Part shown: positions 1-11,534 of the stretch, one piece after another
Numbering within the stretch: the first letter of the stretch is position 1
Layout of the letters: each line of letters begins with the position of its first letter
Assembly (NCBI RefSeq): GCF_000213805.1
Contig: NC_015556.1
Span: 1-64,000, forward strand
Source: Pseudomonas fulva 12-X
Lineage (GTDB): Bacteria; Pseudomonadota; Gammaproteobacteria; Pseudomonadales; Pseudomonadaceae
Reading direction: 5' to 3'
Length of the DNA: 64,000 nt
Notes under the pieces: generated by a model
Told to the model about the DNA's origin: nothing
Seen by the model: the letters and a program-made list of their open reading frames with translations, nothing else
Databases searched by the model: none
Translations under genes and position numbers: made by a program

Positions 1-34
1 TTTTTGCCTCAGCGTTTTCAATCAGGGGATGTCC

Positions 35-1537
35 GTGTCCGTGGAACTTTGGCAGCAGTGCGTGGAACTTCTGCGCGATGAACTGCCTGCCCAGCAATTC
101 AACACCTGGATCCGTCCACTACAGGTAGAAGCCGAAGGCGATGAGCTGCGTGTCTACGCACCGAATCGCTTCGTTCTCGACTGGGTCAATGAAAAGTACA
201 TGGGCCGTATGCTCGAGCTACTCGGTGAGCGAGCGACTGGCTTGGTACCGGCTATTTCGCTGTTGATCGGCAGTCGTCGTAGCTCGGCGCCGCGTGCGGT
301 ACTGACGCCTTCACCGTCGGCTACCAGCTACAACAGCCCGGCGCCCTCCGCGCCTGCCCCCGCAGCGCCCACGCCTCAGGTCAGCGCACCGCCGCCCAAG
401 CCTCCGGCGCAGACCGAGCCTTCGCGGGCCAGCTTCGACTCCATGGCCGGCGCGACGCCCAGCGCTGCGCCGGCGCGTGCCGAGCGTAACGTGCAGGTAG
501 AAGGTGGCCTCAAGCACACCAGTTACCTGAACCGCACCTTCACCTTCGACAACTTCGTCGAGGGCAAGTCGAACCAGTTGGCGCGCGCCGCTGCCTGGCA
601 GGTGGCGGACAATCCCAAGCACGGTTACAACCCGCTGTTCCTTTATGGCGGCGTCGGCCTCGGTAAAACCCACTTGATGCACGCGGTGGGTAACCACCTG
701 CTGGCCAAGAACCCGAACGCCAAGGTCGTCTACCTGCACTCCGAGCGCTTCGTGGCCGACATGGTCAAGGCGCTGCAGCTCAACGCCATCAACGAATTCA
801 AGCGTTTCTACCGTTCGGTGGATGCGCTGCTGATCGATGACATTCAGTTCTTCGCCAAGAAAGAGCGCTCCCAGGAAGAGTTTTTCCACACCTTCAACGC
901 CCTGCTCGAGGGCGGCCAGCAGGTGATTCTCACCAGCGACCGCTACCCGAAGGAAATCGAAGGGCTGGAAGAGCGTCTGAAGTCGCGCTTCGGCTGGGGC
1001 CTGACCGTGGCGGTCGAACCGCCCGAGCTGGAAACCCGTGTGGCGATCCTGATGAAGAAGGCCGACCAGGCCAGGGTCGACCTGCCCCACGATGCGGCGT
1101 TCTTCATTGCCCAGCGCATCCGTTCCAATGTGCGTGAGCTTGAAGGTGCGCTGAAACGCGTCATCGCCCACTCGCACTTCATGGGCCGTGACATCACCAT
1201 CGAGCTGATCCGTGAATCGCTGAAGGACCTGTTGGCCCTGCAGGACAAGCTGGTGAGCATCGACAATATCCAGCGCACCACGGCCGAGTACTACAAGATC
1301 AAGATCACCGATCTGTTGTCCAAACGTCGTTCGCGTTCCATCGCCAGGCCGCGTCAGGTCGCCATGGCGTTGTCCAAGGAATTGACCAACCACAGCCTGC
1401 CGGAGATCGGCGTGGCGTTCGGCGGTCGTGATCACACCACTGTGTTGCACGCCTGTCGTAAGATTGCTGAACTTAGGGGATCCGACGCGGACATCCGCGA
1501 GGATTACAAGAACCTGCTGCGTACACTGACCACTTGA
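35..1537 (+). CDS. dnaA: Chromosomal replication initiator protein DnaA
   Basis: AAA+ ATPase that binds DnaA boxes at oriC, melts the origin and loads DnaB; also a transcription factor. About 500 aa. Domain I is at the N terminus, followed by a Pro/Ala-rich linker (about residues 85-150). Walker A GGVGLGKT is at about 205-212, Walker B is LLIDDIQFF, and the domain IV signature [14 protein letters not shown] lies near 463-476. I chose the GTG at 35 because the Shine-Dalgarno AGGGG (24-28) sits 6 nt before it; an in-frame ATG at 29 directly abuts that site and would have no spacer. GTG also gives the usual Pseudomonas N terminus MSVELWQQ. First gene of the dnaA-dnaN-recF-gyrB series, 35 bp before dnaN. 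Confidence 0.98.
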   Translation: MSVELWQQCVELLRDELPAQQFNTWIRPLQVEAEGDELRVYAPNRFVLDWVNEKYMGRMLELLGERATGLVPAISLLIGSRRSSAPRAVLTPSPSATSYNSPAPSAPAPAAPTPQVSAPPPKPPAQTEPSRASFDSMAGATPSAAPARAERNVQVEGGLKHTSYLNRTFTFDNFVEGKSNQLARAAAWQVADNPKHGYNPLFLYGGVGLGKTHLMHAVGNHLLAKNPNAKVVYLHSERFVADMVKALQLNAINEFKRFYRSVDALLIDDIQFFAKKERSQEEFFHTFNALLEGGQQVILTSDRYPKEIEGLEERLKSRFGWGLTVAVEPPELETRVAILMKKADQARVDLPHDAAFFIAQRIRSNVRELEGALKRVIAHSHFMGRDITIELIRESLKDLLALQDKLVSIDNIQRTTAEYYKIKITDLLSKRRSRSIARPRQVAMALSKELTNHSLPEIGVAFGGRDHTTVLHACRKIAELRGSDADIREDYKNLLRTLTT

Positions 1538-1572
1538 TACGCAACTCCATGCACGAGGCAAGGGACTAGACC

Positions 1573-2676
1573 ATGCACTTCACCATTCAACGCGAAGCCC
1601 TGTTGAAACCCCTGCAACTGGTCGCCGGCGTCGTGGAACGCCGCCAGACCTTGCCGGTTCTGTCCAACGTTCTGCTGGTCGTCGAAGGCCAGCAACTGTC
1701 GCTGACCGGTACCGACCTGGAGGTCGAGCTGGTCGGTCGCGTGGCCCTGGAAGATGCCGCTGAGCCTGGCGAGATCACCGTGCCGGCGCGCAAGCTGATG
1801 GATATCTGCAAGAGCCTGCCGGCCGATGCGCTGATCGACATCCGTGTCGACGAGCAGAAGCTGCTGGTCAAGGCCGGTCGCAGCCGTTTCACCCTGTCCA
1901 CGCTGCCCGCCAATGACTTCCCCACCGTAGAAGAAGGCCCGGGCTCGCTGACTTTCAACCTGGTACAGAGCAAACTGCGTCGCCTGATCGAGCGTACCAG
2001 CTTCGCCATGGCTCAGCAGGATGTGCGTTACTACCTCAACGGTATGTTGCTGGAAGTGCAGACCGGCATCCTGCGCGCTGTCGCCACCGACGGTCACCGT
2101 CTGGCCATGTGCTCCATGGACGCGACCATTCAGCAGGACGGCAAGCACCAGGTCATCGTGCCGCGCAAAGGTATTCTCGAGTTGGCTCGCCTGCTGACCG
2201 AGCAGGACGGTGAAGTCTCCATCGTGCTGGGGCAACACCACATCCGCGCTACCACCGGTGAATTCACCTTCACCTCCAAGCTGGTCGACGGCAAGTTCCC
2301 GGATTACGAGCGCGTGCTGCCCCGTGGCGGCGACAAGCTGGTGGTCGCTGATCGTCAGGGTCTGCGTGAAGCCTTCAGCCGTACCGCGATTCTGTCCAAC
2401 GAAAAGTACCGCGGTATCCGTCTGCAGTTGGCTGCCGGTCTGCTGAAAATCCAGGCCAACAACCCGGAGCAGGAAGAAGCCGAAGAAGAGATCGCGGTCG
2501 ATTACAACGGCGGCTCGCTGGAGATCGGTTTCAACGTCAGCTACCTGCTGGACGTGCTGGGCGTGATGACCACCGAGCAGGTGCGTCTGATCCTGTCCGA
2601 CTCCAACAGCAGTGCGTTGGTGCAGGAAGCTGACAATGACGACTCTGCTTACGTCGTCATGCCGATGCGTCTGTAA
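1573..2676 (+). CDS. dnaN: DNA polymerase III beta sliding clamp
   Basis: Ring-shaped processivity clamp that tethers Pol III and other DNA-handling enzymes. At 367 aa it has the normal length for the family, with the three clamp folds spread over the whole protein and the typical start MHFTIQREALLKPLQLV. The C-terminal end YVVMPMRL is the conserved terminus close to the protein-binding pocket. It follows dnaA by 35 bp in the same direction, as in all pseudomonads. Nothing unusual was seen. Confidence 0.98.
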   Translation: MHFTIQREALLKPLQLVAGVVERRQTLPVLSNVLLVVEGQQLSLTGTDLEVELVGRVALEDAAEPGEITVPARKLMDICKSLPADALIDIRVDEQKLLVKAGRSRFTLSTLPANDFPTVEEGPGSLTFNLVQSKLRRLIERTSFAMAQQDVRYYLNGMLLEVQTGILRAVATDGHRLAMCSMDATIQQDGKHQVIVPRKGILELARLLTEQDGEVSIVLGQHHIRATTGEFTFTSKLVDGKFPDYERVLPRGGDKLVVADRQGLREAFSRTAILSNEKYRGIRLQLAAGLLKIQANNPEQEEAEEEIAVDYNGGSLEIGFNVSYLLDVLGVMTTEQVRLILSDSNSSALVQEADNDDSAYVVMPMRL

Positions 2677-2813
2677 TCCCGGCTGCTGAAAGGCAGCTAC
2701 CCAGTGTCAGATAAATCAGCCTTGGTATGTTCGGATGCAGCTCTGATCCGTAACATCCAAGGCTGATTTCGTTTCAGGCGGTGCTGTCGCCGCCCTTCTC
2801 TCTCGGCCTGTTC

Positions 2814-3917
2814 ATGTCCCTGACCCGCATCAATTTCACCGCTGTTCGCAATCTCGAGCCCTCGACTCTGCTGCCCTCGCCGCGCATCAACATTCTGTAT
2901 GGCGATAACGGTAGCGGTAAAACCAGCGTGCTCGAAGGCATTCACCTATTGGGTCTGGCGCGCTCGTTTCGCAGCGCTCGCTTGCTGCCAGTAATCCAGT
3001 ACGAACAGCAGGTTTGCACGCTGTTCGGTCAGGTGCAGCTTAGCGACGGACGACTGAGCAATCTGGGTGTATCGCGGGATCGTCAGGGCGAATTCCAGAT
3101 TCGCATCGACGGGCAGAATGCGCGCAGTGCCGCTCAGCTCGCCGAGACGCTGCCGCTGCAACTGATCAATCCGGACAGTTTTCGCTTGCTGGAAGGCTCA
3201 CCGAAGATCCGTCGCCAGTTCCTTGATTGGGGTGTGTTCCACGTGGAACACAGATTTCTGCCCGCCTGGCAGCGCCTGCAGAAGGCCCTCAAGCAGCGTA
3301 ATTCCTGGCTTCGCCGTGGTACACTTGACCCCGTTTCTCAAGCGGCCTGGGATCGCGAGTTGTGCCTGGCCAGCGATGAAATTGACAGTTATCGGCGATC
3401 CTACATACAGCAATTGAAGCCCGTCTTCGAGCGTACCCTCAGCGAGCTGGTCGAGCTGCAGGGGCTCACTTTGAGCTATTACCGGGGATGGGATAAAGAG
3501 CGTCCCCTGAGCGAAGTGCTGACGTCGTCGCTATTGCGTGATCAACAGATTGGGCATACTCAATCCGGACCGCAGCGAGCCGACCTCAGGTTGCGACTGG
3601 GCGCGCACAACGCGGCGGATATCCTCTCCCGTGGCCAGCAGAAGCTGGTGGTGTGTGCCTTGCGAATCGCCCAGGGGCATTTGGTTGATCAGGCCAAGCG
3701 CGGCCAATGCATCTATCTGGTGGATGACTTGCCGTCAGAACTGGATGAGCAGCATCGCCGCGCCCTGTGCCGATTGTTGGAAGATTTGAACTGCCAGGTA
3801 TTCATCACCTGTGTAGACCATGAATTGTTGAGCGATGGCTGGCAAACGGATACGCCGGTATCCATGTTCCACGTGGAACATGGGCGTATCACCCAGACCC
3901 ACGACCACCGGGAGTAA
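2814..3917 (+). CDS. recF: DNA replication and repair protein RecF
   Basis: SMC-like ATPase that works with RecO and RecR to load RecA at gaps. Walker A GDNGSGKT is at residues 30-37; the ABC-type signature [17 protein letters not shown] and the Walker B end [11 protein letters not shown] lie in the C-terminal third. The ATG at 2814 gives 367 aa and the family start [14 protein letters not shown]; the longer reading from 2781 adds an unconserved leader. The stop is 3 bp before the gyrB start. Unusually, the coding sequence carries two perfect parS palindromes (3235-3250 and around 3865-3880), so protein and centromere functions share the DNA. Confidence 0.97.
   Translation: MSLTRINFTAVRNLEPSTLLPSPRINILYGDNGSGKTSVLEGIHLLGLARSFRSARLLPVIQYEQQVCTLFGQVQLSDGRLSNLGVSRDRQGEFQIRIDGQNARSAAQLAETLPLQLINPDSFRLLEGSPKIRRQFLDWGVFHVEHRFLPAWQRLQKALKQRNSWLRRGTLDPVSQAAWDRELCLASDEIDSYRRSYIQQLKPVFERTLSELVELQGLTLSYYRGWDKERPLSEVLTSSLLRDQQIGHTQSGPQRADLRLRLGAHNAADILSRGQQKLVVCALRIAQGHLVDQAKRGQCIYLVDDLPSELDEQHRRALCRLLEDLNCQVFITCVDHELLSDGWQTDTPVSMFHVEHGRITQTHDHRE
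3235..3250. promoter_or_regulatory. parS: parS centromere site 1 (ParB binding), inside recF
   Basis: The sequence TGTTCCACGTGGAACA is a perfect 16-bp palindrome matching the Pseudomonas parS consensus. ParB nucleates here and spreads, and ParA and SMC/MksB then segregate the origin region. Its location about 3 kb from dnaA fits the known clustering of parS near oriC. Confidence 0.93.
3862..3883. promoter_or_regulatory. parS: parS centromere site 2 (ParB binding), at the 3' end of recF
   Basis: The core TGTTCCACGTGGAACA (3865-3880) is identical to site 1, and the palindrome extends to 22 bp here. It is also framed by an outer inverted repeat, GATACGCC (3849-3856) and GGCGTATC (3883-3890), which is not part of the consensus. 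It lies 38 bp before the gyrB start. Confidence 0.93.
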
Positions 3918-6338
<2,421 letters not shown>

Positions 6339-6354
6339 CCGAGCGGTTGCCCAT

Positions 6355-6384
6355 GAAAAACCCGGCCTTGCGCCGGGTTTTTTA
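6355..6384. terminator. Rho-independent terminator after gyrB
   Basis: An AACCCGGC...GCCGGGTT stem is flanked by an A run on the left and six T on the right, so it can act in both directions. It lies between gyrB (plus) and the converging ynbB-like gene (minus). Confidence 0.9.
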
Positions 6385-6407
6385 TTGCCTATCAATCGCT
6401 TAGAGCA

Positions 6408-7340
6408 TCAGCCCCACCAGTAACGCACCATATGGAAGAACACCGGTGCGGCGAAGCATACCGAATCAAGGCGGTCGAGCATGCCGCCGTGGCCTTCGAT
6501 CATGTGGCCCCAGTCCTTCACACCGCGGTCGCGTTTGATTGCCGACATCACCAGGCCGCCGGCGAAGCCGAGCAGGCACACCAGCAGGGCGAACAGGGCG
6601 GCCTGCCAGAAGGCGAACGGGGTGATCCAGTACAGCGAGGCGCCGACCAGCGTGGCCAGGGCCACGCCGCCGAAGAAGCCTTCCACGGTCTTGGACGGCG
6701 ACAGATTGGGCGCGATCTTGCGCTTGCCAGCCAGCTTGCCGCACACGTACTGCAGCACGTCGGATATCTGCACGACGATCACCAGCCAGGCGATCAGCAG
6801 CAGGTTGCGGCCCTCATAGCCGGCAATCTCCAGGGTCAGTAGCGCGGGCACGGTGGAAATGCAGTACACCGCGATCATCAGGCCCCACTGCACCTTGGAC
6901 GTGCGTTCGAGAAAACGCGTGGTGTCGCCGCCCAGGGACGACAGGATCGGTAGCAGCAGGAACACGTAGACCGGAATGAAGATGGCGAACAGACCGTACC
7001 AGCCGATACCGATCAGCAGGTACTGCATCGGCAGCGCGAAATAGAAGGCGGCAACCAGTGCCGGGTAGTCGCTGCGCCGGGTGGGCGTAAGCGTCATGAA
7101 TTCGCGCAGGGCGTAGAACGACACGCAGTAGAACAGCACCACCACCCCGGTGTAGCCGAACAGAAAGGCGAAGCCGATCACCGCGACCATCACCCACCAG
7201 GCGTTGATACGCGCGTTGAGGTTGTCGATGACTGAATGGGGGCCCGGGCCGGCACGCAGTTTCAGCAACCAGCCGATCAGGCTGGCGAGTAACAGCAGGC
7301 CACCGATACCGGCGAACAGCAGCAGGGTATTGCGATCCAT
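6408..7340 (-). CDS. CdsA-family phosphatidate cytidylyltransferase (YnbB-like CDP-diglyceride synthase)
   Basis: Predicted membrane enzyme making CDP-diacylglycerol from CTP and phosphatidate. The 310-aa protein has about eight hydrophobic segments. The C-terminal CTP transferase signature runs SAIKRDRGVKDWGHMIEGHG followed by GMLDRLDS, with the conserved K, D, G and Asp residues present, so it should be catalytically competent. It is the last gene of the six-gene minus-strand operon and starts 1 bp after the acyltransferase stop. The context with a CDP-alcohol phosphotransferase and a hydrolase-methyltransferase fusion places it with E. coli YnbB, a CdsA paralogue, not the housekeeping CdsA of the dxr/bamA region. 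The substrate is inferred. Confidence 0.88.
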   Translation of the reverse strand: MDRNTLLLFAGIGGLLLLASLIGWLLKLRAGPGPHSVIDNLNARINAWWVMVAVIGFAFLFGYTGVVVLFYCVSFYALREFMTLTPTRRSDYPALVAAFYFALPMQYLLIGIGWYGLFAIFIPVYVFLLLPILSSLGGDTTRFLERTSKVQWGLMIAVYCISTVPALLTLEIAGYEGRNLLLIAWLVIVVQISDVLQYVCGKLAGKRKIAPNLSPSKTVEGFFGGVALATLVGASLYWITPFAFWQAALFALLVCLLGFAGGLVMSAIKRDRGVKDWGHMIEGHGGMLDRLDSVCFAAPVFFHMVRYWWG

Positions 7341-7341
7341 C

Positions 7342-7962
7342 TCAAGCCTCCTCGGGTGCCAGGGCCAGCAGGGTGCCGCGGGCGCGTTCGAGGTAGGCGT
7401 CTTTGCCCTCCCCGTCGCCCATGCCCAGCGGCGCGCCGAAATTCAGGGTGCACAGCAGGGGTAACGGCAACGCTCGGCCTTTAGGCATCACCCGGTTGAG
7501 GTTGGCGATCCACACCGGAATCACCTCGACATCCGGGCGTGCCTTGGCCAGGTGGTAGAGGCCGCTCTTGAACGGCAGAAGGCCTTCTTCCAGATTGCGG
7601 GTGCCTTCGGGGAAGACGATCAGCGAATCGCCCTCGCCCAGCGCGTCGAGCATCGCCTGCAGCGGGTTGGCGCTGGGGTCGCTGCGCTGGCGATCGACCA
7701 GCACGCCGTTGAACACCCGCTGGATCACGAAGCTGCGCAGCGCGCCCTTCATCCAGTAGTCGGAGCCTGCCACCGGGCGGGTGCGCTTGCGCAGCTCGGC
7801 GGGCAGCGATGCCCAGAGCAGCACGAAGTCACCGTGGCTGCTGTGGTTGGCGTAGTAGATGCGTTGTACCGGCTGTGCGGTGCTGCCTAGCCACAGGGCG
7901 CGCGCACCGGTGAGCAAGCGCGCACCTGAAGTGATGAGAAAGGCTACCAGCGAGGCGAGCAT
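7342..7962 (-). CDS. PlsC-like lysophospholipid acyltransferase of the ynb-type operon
   Basis: Predicted 1-acyl-glycerol-3-phosphate-type acyltransferase (206 aa). The catalytic HX4D motif appears as NHSSHGD near residues 39-45, and FPEGTRN is motif III near residue 118. An N-terminal hydrophobic stretch likely anchors it to the inner membrane. It sits between the small membrane protein and the CdsA-like gene, spaced 1 bp from the latter. With the separate plsC at 12.5-13.3 kb the chromosome has at least two PlsC paralogues here. I infer that this one supplies phosphatidate, or an acylated variant, to the operon's own CDP-diglyceride synthase. Confidence 0.85.
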   Translation of the reverse strand: MLASLVAFLITSGARLLTGARALWLGSTAQPVQRIYYANHSSHGDFVLLWASLPAELRKRTRPVAGSDYWMKGALRSFVIQRVFNGVLVDRQRSDPSANPLQAMLDALGEGDSLIVFPEGTRNLEEGLLPFKSGLYHLAKARPDVEVIPVWIANLNRVMPKGRALPLPLLCTLNFGAPLGMGDGEGKDAYLERARGTLLALAPEEA

Positions 7963-7972
7963 GATGAAGTCC

Positions 7973-8428
7973 TTATCCGAATCGAATATGTGAAAGCCAC
8001 GGCATCAGCACGATGGCCACCAGAGCGACCAGCAGCTGCAGGCCCAGCCACAGTGCCTGCAGGCGCAGCAGACGCAGAGCGCCCTGGCTGCGTTGTTCCC
8101 AGGAGTGTGCCGGCTCGGCTTTGCGGCCCAGCCAGAGCAGCGCCTGATCCAGCTCGGCGGTACGCCGCTGTAGCTGCTCGGGCGCATCGGCCAGGCTGGC
8201 GAACAACTCGGCATCGAGGGCGACGCGCAGCGCGTAGTACTTCTGGATCAGTCCGCAGACCAGGAGCGCGATGCACACCGCCGCGCCCGTACTCAGCGCC
8301 ATGAAGCCAAGCAGCGGCCCCAGGCCGATGACCAGCGCCAACAGACTCAGGGCGCTGGAAGCGCGGTCAAGGGGCTTACCGCGGCGCAGCATGGCGGCGA
8401 TCAAACTGAGGTGCATCTCACTGGCCAT
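7973..8428 (-). CDS. Small inner-membrane protein of unknown function in the ynb-type operon
   Basis: 151 aa; I do not recognise a family. It shows two adjacent hydrophobic helices (about residues 23-63), a charged, Glu/Arg/Gln-rich middle that looks helical (about 65-115), and a third hydrophobic helix near the C terminus (about 120-142). I chose ATG 8428 because GGAGG lies 8 nt upstream; this makes the start overlap the end of the phosphatase gene by 11 bp, suggesting translational coupling. An ATG at 8413 is also possible. Because it is locked inside a lipid-enzyme operon, a scaffold or substrate-presenting role is plausible but unproven. Confidence 0.7.
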   Translation of the reverse strand: MASEMHLSLIAAMLRRGKPLDRASSALSLLALVIGLGPLLGFMALSTGAAVCIALLVCGLIQKYYALRVALDAELFASLADAPEQLQRRTAELDQALLWLGRKAEPAHSWEQRSQGALRLLRLQALWLGLQLLVALVAIVLMPWLSHIRFG

Positions 8429-9767
8429 GCAGCACGCCTCCGTCTGTGGATAACGAGGGCGCTGCAAGGCCTTCCAGCGCCTGCAAATGAGCGCTTCCCA
8501 GTACGACCTGTGGGCAAGCCTGGCGCAGCGTCGAAACGGCCTCTGCGACGCTCCTGCAGCGGCCGCTGTGCAGCAGCCAGGCGGCGATGGCGGTGGCGCT
8601 ACGCGAATAGCCCAGGGCGCAGCACACCAGCACGGGCCCGTGGCGCCGCAGGTCTTCGATGGCCACAGCCGCCTGCAGGCAGTGGTCGCTGCTCGGCGCG
8701 ATCAGATCGAGGCTGGCCAGTTCGCGGTAAACCTGGCCTTGGACGCGGCACGGCAGCTCGGCACAGAGGTCGGCGATAGCGGCGAAGGCCTGTCCTTCTC
8801 CGCGGCCGGGAATGCGACCGAGCCACACGCCGTCAGCGACTTCATCGGGCTGCGGGTGGTTGCGCGTCCAGGCGCGGGAATTGATCCAGGCGGCGGCCAG
8901 ATAAGGCGCTAGCAGCCAGGTACTGGCGGCGCTGAGGCGGCCATCGGCACGCTTCTGAAAACCCTTGGCGCCGAACAGTGCGTAGTTCAGCGCCACCATC
9001 AGCAGCGACAACGCCGGCCACAGCAGCCACAGAGCAGCGCCGCCGAAATGGATTGCCAGCGCGCTAAACAGGGCTGCGCCAAAGGCGTAGCGCAGCGCCA
9101 GCCGCCATCGCTTAGGATCGCGAGCCAGGCGCCAGGCCAACAGCGGGCTACGCCCTTCGCTGGGCCACAGCCACAGGCACAGGAAGCCGGCGAGCAGGCC
9201 GGTCGGCACGTCGATGAAATGGTGTTGCCAGGTGGTCAGCACCGACAGGCCGATCAAGAAAAACCAAATGTGCACGACCACGCGCCACAGGCCACTGGCG
9301 TGCTGGGCAAAACACGCCCAAAGCACCACCAACAGAGTGATATGCAGCGACGGGGCCTGGTTGAAGGGTTTGTCGAAGCCCATCAGCACGTCGAACATCA
9401 TCCCGAACAGCCCATCCAGCTCCGGGCGATCGAAGCTGAAGCGCAACGGCCAGAGCAGAAAGCAGCTGATGCAGATTACCTGGGCGGTGACCAGGCGCAA
9501 ACCGTGGCGATCCATCTCGCCGCGGGTCGCCGGCAGCAGGAAGGACAGGCCGTAGAGCAGGTCGATGGACCAGTAGGGAATGATCGTCCATGGCCACAAC
9601 GGCATATGCCGTTCCCAGCCGAACACCAGGCTGCCGACATCATCGCGTTGGGCGGTGTAGCCATTGGCAAAGCCGTAGGTGCCGAAGAACAACGGCGCGA
9701 GCAGCAGCAACCAGAGTACGCCGCGCTTCCACAATCCGGGTTCCCGGATGACCGCGGCGGGCGTCAT
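8418..9767 (-). CDS. PAP2-like / dual-specificity phosphatase fusion (YnbD-like)
   Basis: About 449 aa. The N-terminal half is a multi-pass PAP2-type phosphatase, with PSLH and the later WQHHFIDVPTGLLAG carrying the H-x3-D pair. The C-terminal cytosolic domain is a cysteine phosphatase with the P-loop VCCALGYSRSATA (C-x5-R). The residue before the catalytic Cys, usually His, is Cys. ATG 9767 is chosen because it overlaps the stop of the upstream gene as TGATG; a longer reading to 9809 lies inside that gene. The fusion matches E. coli YnbD. It may dephosphorylate a phosphatidyl-alcohol-phosphate intermediate, as PgpA/B and PTPMT1 do for PGP (inference). Confidence 0.85.
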   Translation of the reverse strand: MTPAAVIREPGLWKRGVLWLLLLAPLFFGTYGFANGYTAQRDDVGSLVFGWERHMPLWPWTIIPYWSIDLLYGLSFLLPATRGEMDRHGLRLVTAQVICISCFLLWPLRFSFDRPELDGLFGMMFDVLMGFDKPFNQAPSLHITLLVVLWACFAQHASGLWRVVVHIWFFLIGLSVLTTWQHHFIDVPTGLLAGFLCLWLWPSEGRSPLLAWRLARDPKRWRLALRYAFGAALFSALAIHFGGAALWLLWPALSLLMVALNYALFGAKGFQKRADGRLSAASTWLLAPYLAAAWINSRAWTRNHPQPDEVADGVWLGRIPGRGEGQAFAAIADLCAELPCRVQGQVYRELASLDLIAPSSDHCLQAAVAIEDLRRHGPVLVCCALGYSRSATAIAAWLLHSGRCRSVAEAVSTLRQACPQVVLGSAHLQALEGLAAPSLSTDGGVLHGQ

Positions 9768-11524
9768 CAGGACACCCGCTGCGCCAGGGACACGCTGAAG
9801 ATGCCCCACTCATCGATGCGCTGGGTCAGCTTGCGAAAGCCTGCCGCTTCGACCAGTTGATCCATCTCCGCCTGGCTGCGCCGACGCATCACCCAGGCCT
9901 CACCGCCGCGGTGGCTGGTCAGGGCGCGGGCGATCAGTTCCAGCTGCGGGTGCCAGGGTTGGCCGGTGTAGATCAGGTAACCGCCCTCTTCCACGGCCGC
10001 CGCTAGACCGGCCAGCGAATCGCTGACCATCGCGTTGCTGGCGAACAGTTCATAAAGGCCGGAGACCACCGCCAGGGTCGGTTTGGGATCCAGCGCTGCC
10101 AGGTCGGCCTTGTCGAAGGCGTCGCCTTTGACGAAGCGAGCGATGCTGCCCAGGCCCTTCTGCTCGATCAATGCCGAGCCGTCACGCACGTTGATGTCGC
10201 TGTAGTCACGTAGCAGGATCGAATCCGGCTTGTCGCTGCCCTGCTCCAGCGACTCGAGGATGTAGCGACCATGACCGGCAGCGATGTCGACGATACGCAC
10301 CTCGCTGCTGCTCTCGCGCAGTTTGCCCATGGCCAGACGCAGCAGTTCCTCGGCGTGCACCTTGCGCTGGCGAATGCCCCGCCAGCCGATGGAGTTCAGG
10401 TAGTTGCGGTCGATCAGCCGGCCAATCGGCGAGCTGCCGGTCGGCGTGTTGCGGTACACGTAATCCAGGGTGCTGCCCGAATCGAAGCCGGTCTCGAAGC
10501 CCAGTTTCACGCCGGCGGAAAGGTTGCTGCCGAGGCGCATGCTGGCTCGGGTAGCGCGCCAGTAAAGATCGCGCGGCGAGTTTTTTGGTAGCGGCGCCGC
10601 CAGCTCTTCGGCCTCGGCGCAGCTCCAGCCGAGGCGATCGGCATCCAGGAGTGAGGGGCGTTGCAGCGGCTGCTCGAAGGCTTTCAGTACGAAACGGCGA
10701 ATGCGGGCCAGCGCGTGGGCGCGGTCGCGCTCGCCCAGAGTGTCGTGAAAGAACCCGGGCAGGATGTGCATTTCCTTGTCCAGGCTGCCCAGGCGCTGGA
10801 AGAACTGCTCCTGGGGTTTGCGGTGCACCACGAAGTCGCTGCCGGAGATCAGCAACTGAGTGGGAATCTGAATCGCCTGTGCATCGGCGACCACGCGCTC
10901 GGCGGCATCATAAAGGCCCAGCAGCATATTCACCGAAATCGGTCGGCTGATCAGCGGATCGTTCTCGAACGAGGCGATGCGCTGCGGATCGTGGCTGAGG
11001 AATTTGGCTTTGACGTAGCTGTTGACGAAGAAATTGCCGCGCCAGGCGCGCATCAGCTTCAGGCCCGGGCGAGCGAAAGGTACATACAGCTTGACCTTGA
11101 AGGCGGGTGAAGCGAGCACCAGGGCGCGAATCTTCGGTGTGTAGTCGTGGGCCCAGGTGGAGACCACCACGGCGCCGACGCTCTGGGCCAGCACCACCAT
11201 ATCCCCGGTGTCGATGCCATAGGCGCTCGCGATATGGTCGATAAAGGTCTGCACGTCGCGCACGCTGGTGGCGAAGCTCGGGCTGTCGCCCCGCTCGCCT
11301 GGCGACTCGCCGTGGCCGCGGGCATCCCAGGCGAAGAAGTCGAAACCCTGCAGGCCGAGTTCCTCGACCAGATGGGCCATGCGCCCGCCGTGCTCGTGGC
11401 CACGGTGAAACATCACGATGGCGCGACGTGCTGCGTTGGGCTGTGCGTCAGCGGCAGGCCAGTGGCGATAGAACAGGCTGACACCATCGTGGGTCGTGAA
11501 GGTGCTGGTGCGAACTTCAGTCAT
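9767..11524 (-). CDS. Bifunctional alpha/beta hydrolase - SAM-dependent methyltransferase (YnbC-like)
   Basis: 585 aa, the same length I recall for E. coli YnbC. The N-terminal half is a monoglyceride-lipase-like alpha/beta hydrolase: oxyanion region MFHRGHEHGGR, nucleophile elbow AQSVGA (Ser in A-Q-S-V-G), and late catalytic His in GFFHDTLGE. The C-terminal half is a class I methyltransferase with the SAM-binding motif VDIAAGHGRYILES and an acidic second strand LLRDYSDIN. The hydrolase may trim an acyl chain and the methyltransferase may methylate the head group (inference). It is 10 bp downstream of the CDP-alcohol phosphotransferase gene and overlaps the phosphatase gene. Confidence 0.87.
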   Translation of the reverse strand: MTEVRTSTFTTHDGVSLFYRHWPAADAQPNAARRAIVMFHRGHEHGGRMAHLVEELGLQGFDFFAWDARGHGESPGERGDSPSFATSVRDVQTFIDHIASAYGIDTGDMVVLAQSVGAVVVSTWAHDYTPKIRALVLASPAFKVKLYVPFARPGLKLMRAWRGNFFVNSYVKAKFLSHDPQRIASFENDPLISRPISVNMLLGLYDAAERVVADAQAIQIPTQLLISGSDFVVHRKPQEQFFQRLGSLDKEMHILPGFFHDTLGERDRAHALARIRRFVLKAFEQPLQRPSLLDADRLGWSCAEAEELAAPLPKNSPRDLYWRATRASMRLGSNLSAGVKLGFETGFDSGSTLDYVYRNTPTGSSPIGRLIDRNYLNSIGWRGIRQRKVHAEELLRLAMGKLRESSSEVRIVDIAAGHGRYILESLEQGSDKPDSILLRDYSDINVRDGSALIEQKGLGSIARFVKGDAFDKADLAALDPKPTLAVVSGLYELFASNAMVSDSLAGLAAAVEEGGYLIYTGQPWHPQLELIARALTSHRGGEAWVMRRRSQAEMDQLVEAAGFRKLTQRIDEWGIFSVSLAQRVS

Positions 11525-11534
11525 CGAGGCATTC

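Noticed and set aside
1..28. oriC at the left edge
   Set aside because: Only 28 bases are present before dnaA and no DnaA box is among them; oriC probably lies just outside.
29..31. ATG 29 as the dnaA start
   Set aside because: The ribosome site AGGGG directly abuts it; GTG 35 has proper spacing and gives the conserved N terminus.
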